12,045 nucleotides of DNA from JBMOLC01 sp049324215 (GTDB taxonomy: Bacteria; Patescibacteriota; Microgenomatia; UBA8517). Below the pieces are notes generated by a model, which was not told the DNA's origin, ran no database searches, and was given only the letters and a program-made list of their open reading frames with translations. A program made the position numbers and the translations under genes. Shown one piece after another: positions 1 through 8,542 of the stretch. Within the stretch, counting starts at the first letter, position 1; the number at the start of each line of letters is the position of its first letter. The stretch is from positions 1 to 12,045 of the forward strand of contig JBMOLC010000022.1 in assembly GCA_049324215.1 (NCBI GenBank), given 5' to 3'.

Positions 1-225
1 CAGATGGCTCTCAAAGAAGAAGCCGCTTATATTATTGAGGCCATATCGGAAAAATTCGACCGACTGCCAGATTTTGAGAAGGACAAGGTTCTACTCCACG
101 AACTAACCCACATCCCCAGAAATTTTTCAGGAGCTTTGATGCCCCATGTCAGGCGCGGCAAACATTCGTTCAACGATAAAGTGAGAAGGGTAATCGCCTT
201 ATACCTCGCCAAACAAAAACCATGA
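1..225 (+). CDS. Putative HExxH metallopeptidase, C-terminal part (5' end outside window)
   Basis: The reading frame is open from the first base of the window, so the Met at position 4 is probably internal and the true start lies upstream. Counting from that Met, 73 residues are visible. They contain a zinc-protease signature, HELTH, at residues 32-36, followed by two further histidines (48 and 54), either of which could be a third metal ligand. The segment before it (YIIEAISEKFDRL) and the 'IPRNFSGAL' stretch after it resemble a family of small putative metallopeptidases (about 130-150 residues) found in archaea, phages and CPR bacteria. I recognise this by pattern only. Substrate and role are unknown. 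The stop overlaps the next start in ATGA, so the two genes are probably translationally coupled. The HExxH motif is clear; the family assignment is moderate. Confidence 0.6.
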   Translation, partial: QMALKEEAAYIIEAISEKFDRLPDFEKDKVLLHELTHIPRNFSGALMPHVRRGKHSFNDKVRRVIALYLAKQKP

Positions 226-890
226 AGACGATAGTCATCCACGGAGATTATTTAAGCGCCTCCTATCAAAGGCTGACGCGGTTTATTGACGTCGCCCGGG
301 AAAGAGGTTGGCAGATAGTCAACCTTGAGGCAACCAACAATTTTGCCGCAGAGCTAGTTAAGAGCTCGCTTTTTGAGGAAACGCCTTTTTACATTCTCCG
401 CAACGTAAGCCAATTGACTAAAAAAGATTTGGGCTGGTTACAAAAAAATCTAAAAAATAGGGATGGGACGCTGGTTATCTACCACGAGGATTTTCTGAGC
501 GAAGCCCTCTTGTCCCTTTTACCGCAAGACAAAAAGGTTGAAGAATACAAATTGCCGAAGCTAATTTTTGCTTTTTTGGACTCTTTGTATCCCAAGAATG
601 CCAAAAAGGCCCTGACACTTCTTGAGGAGATTTTCAAAAGGGAACCGCCAGAGTTTGTCTTTTATCTTGTCTGTCGGCATTTCCGCGACCTTTACTGGGC
701 AAAAATAGGCAAGTTTCTGCCTTTTCCTGCCTGGAAAGTCAAGAAACTCAAACAAAATGCCAAGGATTATTCATTAGATGCGCTCAAACAAATAATCTCA
801 GAGCTGGCTGAACTCGATGTTAAAATCAAGACCTCAAAGGCAGATACGATTTCCTCCCTTGACCTTTTTTTAGCAACAAGACTAGAATAA
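222..890 (+). CDS. Short DNA polymerase III delta-like subunit (HolA-like)
   Basis: This 222-residue protein resembles the clamp-loader delta subunit, which opens the sliding clamp so it can be loaded on DNA. The N-terminus (IHGDYLSASYQRL) and the 'SSLFEETPFYILRNV' stretch (residues 48-62) match the start of delta domain I. The C-terminal helices match the delta domain III collar: 'LLEEIFKREPPEFVFYLVCRHFRDLYWAK' around residues 133-161, then a 'KLKQNAKDYSLDALKQII' helix and 'LDVKIKTSKAD'. Classical HolA is about 340 residues, so roughly a third is missing, mainly between domains I and II. No Walker A is expected in delta and none is seen. The start ATG overlaps the previous stop (ATGA) and no Shine-Dalgarno is visible. 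The call is family-level; it could be annotated only as hypothetical elsewhere. Confidence 0.62.
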   Translation: MKTIVIHGDYLSASYQRLTRFIDVARERGWQIVNLEATNNFAAELVKSSLFEETPFYILRNVSQLTKKDLGWLQKNLKNRDGTLVIYHEDFLSEALLSLLPQDKKVEEYKLPKLIFAFLDSLYPKNAKKALTLLEEIFKREPPEFVFYLVCRHFRDLYWAKIGKFLPFPAWKVKKLKQNAKDYSLDALKQIISELAELDVKIKTSKADTISSLDLFLATRLE

Positions 891-894
891 GTTT

Positions 895-2247
895 GTGAAG
901 GTTGACCCCTCCATTTTTAAAGCCTACGACGTGAGAGGCATCTATCCTGACAGCCTAAACGAGGAAATCTCCTACCGTATCGGGCAAGCTTATGCAGACT
1001 TTGTTCAGCCCGGCAAAGAGGTGATGGTGGGTAACGACGTTCGCATTCATTCCGAAAAACTCAAAAAAGAAGTTATTCGGGGACTAATTGATGCCGGTGT
1101 CAGTGTCATTGATGCTGGTCTAATTACGACCGATATGTATTATTTTGCGGTCGGCCATTACCAACTTGCCGGCGGGATCCAGTCGACTGCCTCCCATAAC
1201 CCACCCGAGTGGCACGGCTTTAAAATGGTCCGGGAGGAAGTCAAGCCCTTAACCTTTGAGCAAGGAATTACCCAAATCAAAGACTTTGTAACTTCGGGAA
1301 GGACTCTGCCAGGCAAAAGCAAAGGAACCGTTCGCGCAGTAAACATCGAAGAAGACTATGTAAATTTTATCCTCGGCTTTCTTAATCCCCAGAAAGTCAA
1401 ACCCATGAAGGTGGTCGTTAACGCCAACTTCGGTTATGCGGGCATCATTTTCAAGAAAATCGCTGCCAAGGGTAAATTACCTCTAGAAATTATTGAACTC
1501 AATACCAACCCCGATGGTAGTTTCCCCAAAGGCAGGCCCGACCCGTTTGTTCCCGAAAATCGTACCGAATTTACCCAACTAGTGAAGTCAACCGGCAGCG
1601 ATTTGGGTATTGCCTGGGACGCAGATGCAGACCGCGTCTTCTTTGCAGCCGAAGGTGGTCTTTTCATCGAACCTTACTATTTAAATACTATTCTGATTAG
1701 GAAAATGCTGGCCAAATACCCGAAAGAAAAGGTAATCTACGACCCGAGATATACCTGGGCCCTAATCGACGAGATAACCAAAAACGGTGGGCAGCCGGTA
1801 ATTTCCCGCGTCGGACATTCGTTCATCAAGGAAGCGATGCGTAAAGAGAACGCGATTTTTGCCGCAGAGTCGAGCGGGCATACCTACTACCGCGATTTTT
1901 GGTATGCCGATAGCGGTATGATTCCGGTCATGCAGATTCTGGAGTTTATGAGCGAGACCGGGATCAAGCTTTCAGACGCCGTCAAGGATGTGATGCAGAG
2001 GTACTTCATTTCGGGAGAGGTTAATACCGAAGTTGCCGATAAAGAAGCCAAAATGCAAGAGATAGCCGCAAGGTATCAAGACGGAAAGCTCTCAAGGCTC
2101 GACGGAATAGCGGTCGAATATCCCGACTTTAGATTCGTTGTCCGGCCCTCGAACACCGAGCCCTTACTGCGCCTGACCGTCGAGGCTAAAGCAAAAGAGT
2201 TGATGCAGGAAAAAACCGCTGAAATTAGAAAAATTATTGAGTCCTAG
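895..2247 (+). CDS. manB: Phosphomannomutase/phosphoglucomutase
   Basis: This 450-residue alpha-D-phosphohexomutase interconverts hexose 6-phosphates and 1-phosphates (mannose and/or glucose) and so feeds nucleotide-sugar synthesis. All four active-site loops are present. The phosphoserine loop is TASHNP with Ser100. The metal loop is DADADR (Asp242, Asp244, Asp246). The sugar-specificity loop is ESSGH (325-329). The phosphate-binding loop is RPSNTEP (417-423). Length is normal for the family. The GTG start is chosen because 'PSIFKAYDVRGIY' sits at the usual N-terminus; it begins 4 bases after the previous stop, with no Shine-Dalgarno. The next gene encodes PGI/PMI, the enzyme that makes its substrates. 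The sequence does not settle glucose versus mannose preference; dual activity is likely. Confidence 0.93.
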   Translation: MKVDPSIFKAYDVRGIYPDSLNEEISYRIGQAYADFVQPGKEVMVGNDVRIHSEKLKKEVIRGLIDAGVSVIDAGLITTDMYYFAVGHYQLAGGIQSTASHNPPEWHGFKMVREEVKPLTFEQGITQIKDFVTSGRTLPGKSKGTVRAVNIEEDYVNFILGFLNPQKVKPMKVVVNANFGYAGIIFKKIAAKGKLPLEIIELNTNPDGSFPKGRPDPFVPENRTEFTQLVKSTGSDLGIAWDADADRVFFAAEGGLFIEPYYLNTILIRKMLAKYPKEKVIYDPRYTWALIDEITKNGGQPVISRVGHSFIKEAMRKENAIFAAESSGHTYYRDFWYADSGMIPVMQILEFMSETGIKLSDAVKDVMQRYFISGEVNTEVADKEAKMQEIAARYQDGKLSRLDGIAVEYPDFRFVVRPSNTEPLLRLTVEAKAKELMQEKTAEIRKIIES

Positions 2248-2252
2248 CTTTG

Positions 2253-3326
2253 ATGGTTGACCTTGATTCTCTTGAGGAAATTAATGAGTTAGACCGGGGC
2301 CGGGTACACGCCTCAATCGAGAGGCTGCCTGCCCAGATTAAGCAAGCCTGGAGCGAGGTCAAAGGCAGGGAAGTTCCTTCTGCCTGTAACCTGGCCAAGA
2401 ATGTCCTCATTTCCGGCATGGGCGGTTCAGCTTTGGGGGGAAGAATCGTTGACTCGCTTCTGGCGGATCGCGCCAGGGTTCCAATTGAGGTTTTTACCGA
2501 ATACAACCTCCCCAACTATGTCAACAAAGACACACTGGTTATCGTCTCGTCGTACTCGGGGAATACCGAAGAAACTGTTTCAGCCGCAAAAGAAGCTTTA
2601 AATCGGGGGGCAATGGTTTATGTCATTTCAACCGGCGGGAGACTTGCGGAAATATTGAAAGAGGAAAAACTCGAGGGATACATTTTTGACCCCAAAGAAA
2701 ACCCATCCAACCAACCCCGAATGGGTCTGGGGTATTCTATCGCCTCAGTACTGGCCGTCCTTTCTAAATGTGAATTTATAAATCTTTTGGATAGCGAAAT
2801 CGAAGAAGCCTGTAATGAGGCTGAAAAATTTATTTCTGAGTTCGGCCTAACGACTCCCGAAGCTGAGAATCTAGCAAAGAAAATGGCGAAGAGGCTAAAG
2901 GGCAAGGTCCCAATAATTATTGCCAGTGAACATCTTCTGGGCTCGGTGCATGCCTTTAAAAACCAGATGAACGAAAACGCCAAAACCTTTGCCTTAATTT
3001 TCGACATCCCCGAACTTAATCATCACCTCATGGAAGGACTTAAAAACCCTTACCAGATAAAAGAACTGCTATCTTTCCTTTTCATCGAAAGTGAGCGTTA
3101 TTCCAAAAGAGTCCAACTTCGCTATCCATTGACCAAAGAGGTCGTCGAAAAAAATGGAATAATTGTCGAAACATATCGAACCCGAAGTTTTAAAAAGATT
3201 CAGGAAATATTCGAACTTTTGGTCTTGGGTTCTGACGTCAGCTTCTACTTGGCGATGCTCTACAACCAAGATCCCACTCCCATTCCTTGGGTCGACTATT
3301 TCAAATCCAAACTCTCCCAAACATAA
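2253..3326 (+). CDS. Bifunctional phosphoglucose/phosphomannose isomerase
   Basis: This cytosolic enzyme interconverts fructose 6-phosphate with glucose 6-phosphate and with mannose 6-phosphate. The 357-residue protein has two SIS folds. The first carries GMGGSALGG (55-63) and the phosphate-binding SYSGNTEET (100-108). QPRMGLGYS (154-162) supplies the conserved Arg156. The catalytic Glu241 (MNENAK) and His257 (LNHHLMEG) are 16 residues apart, the same spacing as in the characterised archaeal PGI/PMI enzymes. A Thr in the SYSGNTEET loop is typical of the dual-specificity type. An upstream in-frame TTG at 2250 would add one residue; ATG 2253 is preferred. No Shine-Dalgarno is seen. Together with the upstream mutase it covers Fru6P to Man1P or Glc1P. 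This family is common in archaea and CPR bacteria. Confidence 0.92.
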   Translation: MVDLDSLEEINELDRGRVHASIERLPAQIKQAWSEVKGREVPSACNLAKNVLISGMGGSALGGRIVDSLLADRARVPIEVFTEYNLPNYVNKDTLVIVSSYSGNTEETVSAAKEALNRGAMVYVISTGGRLAEILKEEKLEGYIFDPKENPSNQPRMGLGYSIASVLAVLSKCEFINLLDSEIEEACNEAEKFISEFGLTTPEAENLAKKMAKRLKGKVPIIIASEHLLGSVHAFKNQMNENAKTFALIFDIPELNHHLMEGLKNPYQIKELLSFLFIESERYSKRVQLRYPLTKEVVEKNGIIVETYRTRSFKKIQEIFELLVLGSDVSFYLAMLYNQDPTPIPWVDYFKSKLSQT

Positions 3327-3335
3327 GCTCCCTTG

Positions 3336-3344
3336 TGCTATCAT
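3336..3344 (+). promoter_or_regulatory. Candidate extended -10 promoter element for ppsA
   Basis: TGCTATCAT matches an extended -10 (TGn-TATNAT) in the only gap of more than a few bases within the gene train (28 bases). Transcription would start around 3351, about 4 bases before ATG 3355. No good -35 is seen 16-18 bases upstream. It resembles the element in front of uvrB. Confidence 0.4.
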
Positions 3345-3354
3345 GGAAGAGAAA

Positions 3355-5613
3355 ATGGCTGCCCGAGTACTTTTTTTTAAAGACATCGATAAAGAAGACA
3401 TACCTAAAGTTGGCGGGAAAGGTGCTAACCTCGGCGAAATGGTCAATGCTGGCTTCCCGGTTCCCAACGGTTTTGCCGTAACCGTTACCAGCTACAGCGA
3501 ATTCCTTTTGGAAAACAATCTCGCTAGTCAAATAACAAACATCCTGAAAGTCACCAACGTTGAAAACCCCGAAGAGCTGGCCGCGGCCGCCAAGAAGATT
3601 CAAAAAGCTATCGTCCGCGGTAGGGTTCCAGATAGAGTTGTCTCCGAGACCGTCAAGGCCTACAAAGCTCTTTCCGGTTTTTTGCGAAACTCGCTGGTTG
3701 CTGTTCGTTCTTCGGCCACAGCCGAGGATTTACCGACCGCGTCCTTTGCCGGACAGCAGGCTACCTTTTTGAACATTCGAGGCGAAGCCAATTTGATCAA
3801 TGCTATTAGGAATTGCTGGGCTTCTCTTTTTACACCCCGGGCGATTTTTTACCGCGTCCAAAACAAAATTCCTCATGAAAAGGTCAAAATCGCGGTGATT
3901 GTGCAGAAGATGGTTCAGTCGCAAGCCTCCGGCGTCATCTTTTCCATCGACCCCGTAACGAACGCAAAGGACAGAATCGTCATCGAAGCGGTCTGGGGTT
4001 TGGGGGAGATGATTGTCCAGGGGAGCGTGGTGCCCGATAGGTACGTGGTCCAAAAAGAAACCTTCGCCATTTTGTCAAAGGAAATTTCTGACCAGCCCAT
4101 CCAACTTACCAAAGTGGGTGCAGAGACTCAAGAGAGACAAGTGCCCGAAAAAATAAGACAGTTGCAAAAAATAAGCAATCAGGAAATCGTCAAACTGGCT
4201 AAGCTGGCAGATAAACTCCAGAAGCACTACTTCTTCCCCCAAGATATCGAGTGGGCCAAAGAGGGCAAAAATCTCTACATTGTTCAGACGCGACCGGTAA
4301 CCACCTTAAAAACCGACAAAAAAAAGGAAAAGGGCATTGACGCAGTCAAGGTAGCTGAGACCCCAATTTTAACTGGAACTGCCGCCTCGCCGGGTATCGG
4401 CACCGGCCCGGCTAAGGTTTTAGAAAGTGCCAAAGAAATCGCAAAAGTGGAAAGGGGAGACGTTTTGGTTGCGCCGATGACCTCGCCAGACTTTGTCCCA
4501 GCGATGCGCAAAGCCCAGGCCATCATCACCGATGCGGGTGGTGCCACCAGTCACGCAGCCATCGTCTCCAGAGAGCTCGGGATTCCTTGTGTCGTGGGCA
4601 CAAATGAGGCTACCAAAAAAATCAAAGACGGAACGATTGTGACAGTTGATGGTACCAAGGGTCAGGTGTTCTTGGGTAGCAAAACTCTCACCAGGTTAGA
4701 GGCGGTCAAAGAGGAAAAAGAAGTGAGAAGCAAAACCGCAACCAAACTTTATGTCAATTTGGGTGAACCCGAGAGGGCAAAGGAGGTAGCCGAAATGTTT
4801 GTCGACGGTGTTGGGCTACTGAGGGCCGAATTTATGATTGCCGAGATTGGAATCCACCCCAAAGAAGCGATCAAGAGAAAGGAGCAGGCTAAGTTTGTTG
4901 ACAAATTGGCTAGCGACTTAGAGGTTTTTTGCAAAGCCTTTGGCAAAAGACCCGTAGTCTACCGGGCAACCGATTTTAAAACCAACGAATATCGGGAACT
5001 TCCCGGAGGAAAATATTGGGAGCCGGAAGAGCCAAATCCCATGCTGGGTTTTCGGGGGGCTTTGCGCTATATCGTGAGTCCCGAGGTTTTCACTCTGGAA
5101 CTTCTGGCAATCAAAAAAGTCCGAGCCAAATACAAAAATCTTTGGCTGATGATTCCTTTCGTGCGTTCGCCACAGGAACTAGTTAAGGTGAGGAGGCTGG
5201 TTGCAGCCGAAGGTCTTTTTGCTAGTCCCACATTCAAGTTCTGGATGATGGTTGAGCTGCCGGTAAATGTAATTTCCCTTGAGGATTTCATCAAAGTCGG
5301 CATTGACGGCGTCTCCGTAGGTTCTAACGATTTGACCATGCTCATTGAAGGAACAGACCGAGACAACGCCGAAGTCGCCCCGGTATTTGACGAACGCTCT
5401 CCGGCTGTTTACTGGGCTCTCAAAAGGGTCATCAAAACCTGTGCTAAGTACAACGTCACCTCTTCCATCTGCGGCCAGGCTCCCTCAACCTATGACGACC
5501 TGGTGGCCGATTTGGTCAAAATGGGCATAACCAGCATTTCCGTAAATCCCGATGCCGTTAGTCGCGTGAGAAGTGTTATCATCAAAGCAGAGGAAGAGTT
5601 TATTAATAAATAA
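3355..5613 (+). CDS. ppsA: Phosphoenolpyruvate synthase (pyruvate, water dikinase)
   Basis: This enzyme converts pyruvate + ATP + water to PEP + AMP + phosphate, and can run in reverse. The 752-residue protein (E. coli about 790) has the three expected parts. The ATP-grasp domain spans about 16-320, with VAVRSSATAEDLPTASFAGQ at 116-134 and IEWAKEGKNLYIVQTRPV near 298-315. The swivelling phosphohistidine domain carries GGATSHAAI with His400. The C-terminal PEP/pyruvate TIM barrel spans about 465-745, with the catalytic Cys706 in ICGQAPS. The frame is open further upstream, to 3163, but that stretch overlaps the preceding isomerase and is unlike the family. ATG 3343 would add four residues; ATG 3355 puts the usual 'VLFFKDI..VGGKGANLGEM' N-terminus in place and has GGAAGAG upstream as a possible weak ribosome site. 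The stop overlaps the enolase start (TAATG). Confidence 0.95.
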   Translation: MAARVLFFKDIDKEDIPKVGGKGANLGEMVNAGFPVPNGFAVTVTSYSEFLLENNLASQITNILKVTNVENPEELAAAAKKIQKAIVRGRVPDRVVSETVKAYKALSGFLRNSLVAVRSSATAEDLPTASFAGQQATFLNIRGEANLINAIRNCWASLFTPRAIFYRVQNKIPHEKVKIAVIVQKMVQSQASGVIFSIDPVTNAKDRIVIEAVWGLGEMIVQGSVVPDRYVVQKETFAILSKEISDQPIQLTKVGAETQERQVPEKIRQLQKISNQEIVKLAKLADKLQKHYFFPQDIEWAKEGKNLYIVQTRPVTTLKTDKKKEKGIDAVKVAETPILTGTAASPGIGTGPAKVLESAKEIAKVERGDVLVAPMTSPDFVPAMRKAQAIITDAGGATSHAAIVSRELGIPCVVGTNEATKKIKDGTIVTVDGTKGQVFLGSKTLTRLEAVKEEKEVRSKTATKLYVNLGEPERAKEVAEMFVDGVGLLRAEFMIAEIGIHPKEAIKRKEQAKFVDKLASDLEVFCKAFGKRPVVYRATDFKTNEYRELPGGKYWEPEEPNPMLGFRGALRYIVSPEVFTLELLAIKKVRAKYKNLWLMIPFVRSPQELVKVRRLVAAEGLFASPTFKFWMMVELPVNVISLEDFIKVGIDGVSVGSNDLTMLIEGTDRDNAEVAPVFDERSPAVYWALKRVIKTCAKYNVTSSICGQAPSTYDDLVADLVKMGITSISVNPDAVSRVRSVIIKAEEEFINK

Positions 5614-6881
5614 TGCCAAAAATAACCAGAATCTGGGCTAGAGAAATCTTAGATTCTAGGGGAATTCCCACGGTTGAGGCTTTTGGTCAGCTCGATAGCG
5701 GTCATGTGGCAACCGGCGCTGCCCCGGCAGGTACTTCGACCGGAACCCACGAAGCCCTGGAACTCAGGGATAGCGAGGCTGAAAGATATTTGGGGAAAGG
5801 GGTCCTGAAAGCGGTCGGCAACGTCAATTCGGTACTGGGCCCGGCGGTAACGGGGATGGAGGCAACCGACCAGGAGGCCATTGACAACCGTCTTCAGGAG
5901 TTAGACGGGACCGAAAATAAGGCTAAATACGGCGCAAATGCGATACTCGCCATTTCGATGGCTGTCTGTAAGCTGGGCGCAATTGCCGCCAGACAGCCTC
6001 TTTATGTTTGGCTAAACCTCCTGACCCAGAAGACCGGAGCCAAACCCCCGTTAAGGATGCCAGTGCCTCTTTTTAACATGATTAATGGGGGCTTGCATGG
6101 TGCCGGAAATCTCGACTTTCAGGAATTCCACGTCATCCCTGCTTCCTTAAAGACATTTGCCCAAGGACTGCAGGAAGGAGTCGAAATTTATCTGACGATA
6201 GGGGAGAGCCTAGCTAGGCGCGGAGCGATTCACTCGGTTGGCAATGAAGGAGGCTATGCTCCAAATCTTTTTACAAATGCGGATGCACTCGAGGTACTTG
6301 TAGAATCGATAAAGCAGACAAAATACAGCATGGGTAGAGACGTATTCCTGGGCCTTGACGTTGCTGCAGATACTTTCTTTAAAAACGGAGAATATGTAAT
6401 CCGGGATAAGTCCTCGCCCTTGGATGAGACCCAAATGCTTGATTATTACAAAGCGCTCAATGAGCAGTACCGTCTGGCGATACTTGAAGACGCCTTTAGC
6501 GAGGATGCCTGGGGAAGCTGGAAGAAGCTCTCAGAACTCCTGGCATCCTCCGTTCTCATTGTGGGAGACGATCTTTTGGCCACGAATCCCCAAAGAGTCC
6601 AAAAAGCCATCACCGAAAAGGCCTGTAACGCCATACTGGTCAAACCCAACCAGATTGGCACAGTCACCGAGACCCTCAAGGTTATTAAAATAGCGCGTGA
6701 GGCTAACTGGAAAATAATCGTTTCCCACCGCTCGGGTGAAACAAACGACCATTTTATCGCCGATTTTGCCGTGGGGGTCGGGGCCGAGTACTGTAAGTTT
6801 GGGGCGCCAGCCAGAGGAGAAAGAGTGGCCAAGTATAACCGCCTTTCAGCAATTGAACTCGAACTTTCCCGTTTTAAGTAA
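5613..6881 (+). CDS. eno: Enolase (phosphopyruvate hydratase)
   Basis: Enolase interconverts 2-phosphoglycerate and PEP. The 422-residue protein is full length. Visible active-site elements are the mobile loop GTSTG with Mg-binding Ser42, His162 (GGLHGAGN), Glu171 (FQEFH), Glu212 (GNEGGYAP), the Mg ligands Asp249 (GLDVAA), Glu292 (LEDAF) and Asp319 (GDDLLATN), the catalytic Lys344 (VKPNQIGT), the SHRSGET loop (371-377) and Lys395 (CKFGAPAR). Loop residues differ slightly from the commonest form: AGTSTG instead of SGASTG, and GNEGG instead of GDEGG. None of the core ligands is lost. It starts inside the ppsA stop (TAATG) and ends inside the gpmI start (TAATG), so it is probably translated by coupling. 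Its two neighbours make and use its substrates. Confidence 0.96.
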   Translation: MPKITRIWAREILDSRGIPTVEAFGQLDSGHVATGAAPAGTSTGTHEALELRDSEAERYLGKGVLKAVGNVNSVLGPAVTGMEATDQEAIDNRLQELDGTENKAKYGANAILAISMAVCKLGAIAARQPLYVWLNLLTQKTGAKPPLRMPVPLFNMINGGLHGAGNLDFQEFHVIPASLKTFAQGLQEGVEIYLTIGESLARRGAIHSVGNEGGYAPNLFTNADALEVLVESIKQTKYSMGRDVFLGLDVAADTFFKNGEYVIRDKSSPLDETQMLDYYKALNEQYRLAILEDAFSEDAWGSWKKLSELLASSVLIVGDDLLATNPQRVQKAITEKACNAILVKPNQIGTVTETLKVIKIAREANWKIIVSHRSGETNDHFIADFAVGVGAEYCKFGAPARGERVAKYNRLSAIELELSRFK

Positions 6882-8542
6882 TGGCAAATCCCGCTAACTC
6901 AAATTTCGTTTGTCTAGTTATTCTTGACGGCTGGGGAATCGCTCAACCTGGGCCTGGTAACGCAGTGGAGATTGCCAATAGCGTTAATATCGACAGATTT
7001 TGGGCTTCATTTCCCCATACCCAACTGGCTGCCGCGGGGGAAGCCGTGGGTCTGCCACGGGGCGAGGCGGGTAATTCCGAAACCGGACATCTCAATCTGG
7101 GGGCTGGCAGGATTGTCTATCAGGACTTAGCCAGAATCAATATGTCGATCGCCGACGGGTCTTTTTTTACCAACCCAGCGCTTCTGGCTGCTACCGAACA
7201 CGCCAAAAAAAGCGGCTCAAACCTGCACTATCTAGGCCTCATTGGCGCGGGTGGTGTCCATTCAAATCTCGAACACCTCTATGCCCTCATCCAACTGGCA
7301 GCCAGGCAAAAGTTTAAAAATGTTTACCTCCATCTTTTTACCGACGGCAGGGACTCCCCGCCCACTTCAGCCAAAACCTACATTAATTCGGTCCGAGAGG
7401 CGATTACGCGTGAAGGAGTCGGGACAATTGCTACCCTGATGGGCAGGTATTGGGCCATGGATCGGGACCTAAGGTGGGACAGGACAGCCAAGGCCTACTT
7501 GGCTCTGACCAAAGGTGAGGGCCAGCTCGTGAAAACGCCCGAGGAAGCAATCGAACTTTCGTATTCTCGAGGAAAGACCGATGAATTTGTCGAACCGGCC
7601 ATTATCACCCAGGCCGACGGCACGCCGATTTCCCTCATCAAAGACGGTGACGCGGTTATTTTTTTTAACTTCCGCATCGATCGCCCCCGGCAGCTTTCCC
7701 GAGCCTTTGTTTTTAACGATTTTTCCCAAGCAAATGTGGATTTTGGTTACGACCCGTATCTCGTTAAGTACGCCAAAACCCACATTGGCGAGAAAGAGCC
7801 GGTCCAGGAGCCTTTTAAAAGGGAGGGAAAACTGCAAAATCTGTTTTTTGTGACCATGACCGAATACGATAAGGCTCTGGTCGAAAACGGTGCCCAGGTT
7901 GCTTTTCCGCCCGAAAAAGTCGACCTGCCCCTCGGCAGGGTGATTTCCGATGCCGAGAAAAAGCAACTTAGGATGGCCGAATCGGAGAAAGAAAGATTTG
8001 TAACTTTCTACTTTAATGGACAACAAGAAATGGCCTTCGAGGGAGAGGAGAGGTATATCGTCCCTTCGCCCAAGGTTGCGACCTATGACTTAAAACCCGA
8101 AATGGCGGCCAGAGAATTAACCGATGCGCTTCTGGAAAAAGTCAGAGAGGTAAACCACGAGTACGCCTTCATTCTGGTAAACTTCGCCAATCCCGACATG
8201 GTCGGACACACGGGCAGTATTGGCCCAGCGGTCAAGGCCTGCGAAGTCGTCGACGAATGTCTGGGCAAAATCGCCAATCTGGTCTTAGCTTATGGAGGCA
8301 CACTCTTAATTACGGCTGATCATGGCAATGCCGAGGAAATGATCAACGCCTCGACCGGTGCAATCGACACAGAACATAGTGTCAATCCTGTCCCTTTTAT
8401 CGCCGTTTCCAGGCAGTTTTTGGGGAAAGCCGAAAATCTGCCCTCGGGAATTCTCGCCGACGTGGCTCCAACCGTACTTGCCCTCTTGGGTCTTCCCCAA
8501 CCAACCGCAATGACCGGTAGAAACCTGCTAGAATCACTCTGA
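6881..8542 (+). CDS. gpmI: 2,3-bisphosphoglycerate-independent phosphoglycerate mutase
   Basis: This Mn-dependent enzyme interconverts 3- and 2-phosphoglycerate. All metal and catalytic residues of the family can be placed: Asp16 (LDGWG), phospho-Ser66 (GNSETGH), His127 (GGVHSN), Arg157/Asp158 (DGRDSPP), Arg195 (AMDRD), Lys370 (ESEKERF), Asp439 and His443 (NPDMVGHTG), Asp480/His481 (ADHGNAE) and His499 (TEHSVNP). At 553 residues it is about 40 longer than the well-studied enzymes (about 510). Most of the extra length lies between residues 277 and 326, where the E. coli enzyme has about 20 residues. The insertion is in frame, between conserved blocks, so it looks like a lineage-specific loop rather than damage. 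The start overlaps the eno stop, and the stop overlaps the dedA start (TGATG). Confidence 0.95.
   Translation: MANPANSNFVCLVILDGWGIAQPGPGNAVEIANSVNIDRFWASFPHTQLAAAGEAVGLPRGEAGNSETGHLNLGAGRIVYQDLARINMSIADGSFFTNPALLAATEHAKKSGSNLHYLGLIGAGGVHSNLEHLYALIQLAARQKFKNVYLHLFTDGRDSPPTSAKTYINSVREAITREGVGTIATLMGRYWAMDRDLRWDRTAKAYLALTKGEGQLVKTPEEAIELSYSRGKTDEFVEPAIITQADGTPISLIKDGDAVIFFNFRIDRPRQLSRAFVFNDFSQANVDFGYDPYLVKYAKTHIGEKEPVQEPFKREGKLQNLFFVTMTEYDKALVENGAQVAFPPEKVDLPLGRVISDAEKKQLRMAESEKERFVTFYFNGQQEMAFEGEERYIVPSPKVATYDLKPEMAARELTDALLEKVREVNHEYAFILVNFANPDMVGHTGSIGPAVKACEVVDECLGKIANLVLAYGGTLLITADHGNAEEMINASTGAIDTEHSVNPVPFIAVSRQFLGKAENLPSGILADVAPTVLALLGLPQPTAMTGRNLLESL

Noticed and set aside
2618..3007. 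129-codon minus-strand open frame
   Set aside because: It is a shadow of the PGI/PMI gene with no recognisable motif.
3163..3354. Upstream in-frame extension of ppsA by 64 residues
   Set aside because: It overlaps the isomerase coding region in another frame, and its sequence is unlike any PpsA N-terminus.
7469..8026. 185-codon minus-strand open frame
   Set aside because: It lies opposite gpmI, whose conserved active-site residues fill the plus strand; the minus translation shows no family resemblance.
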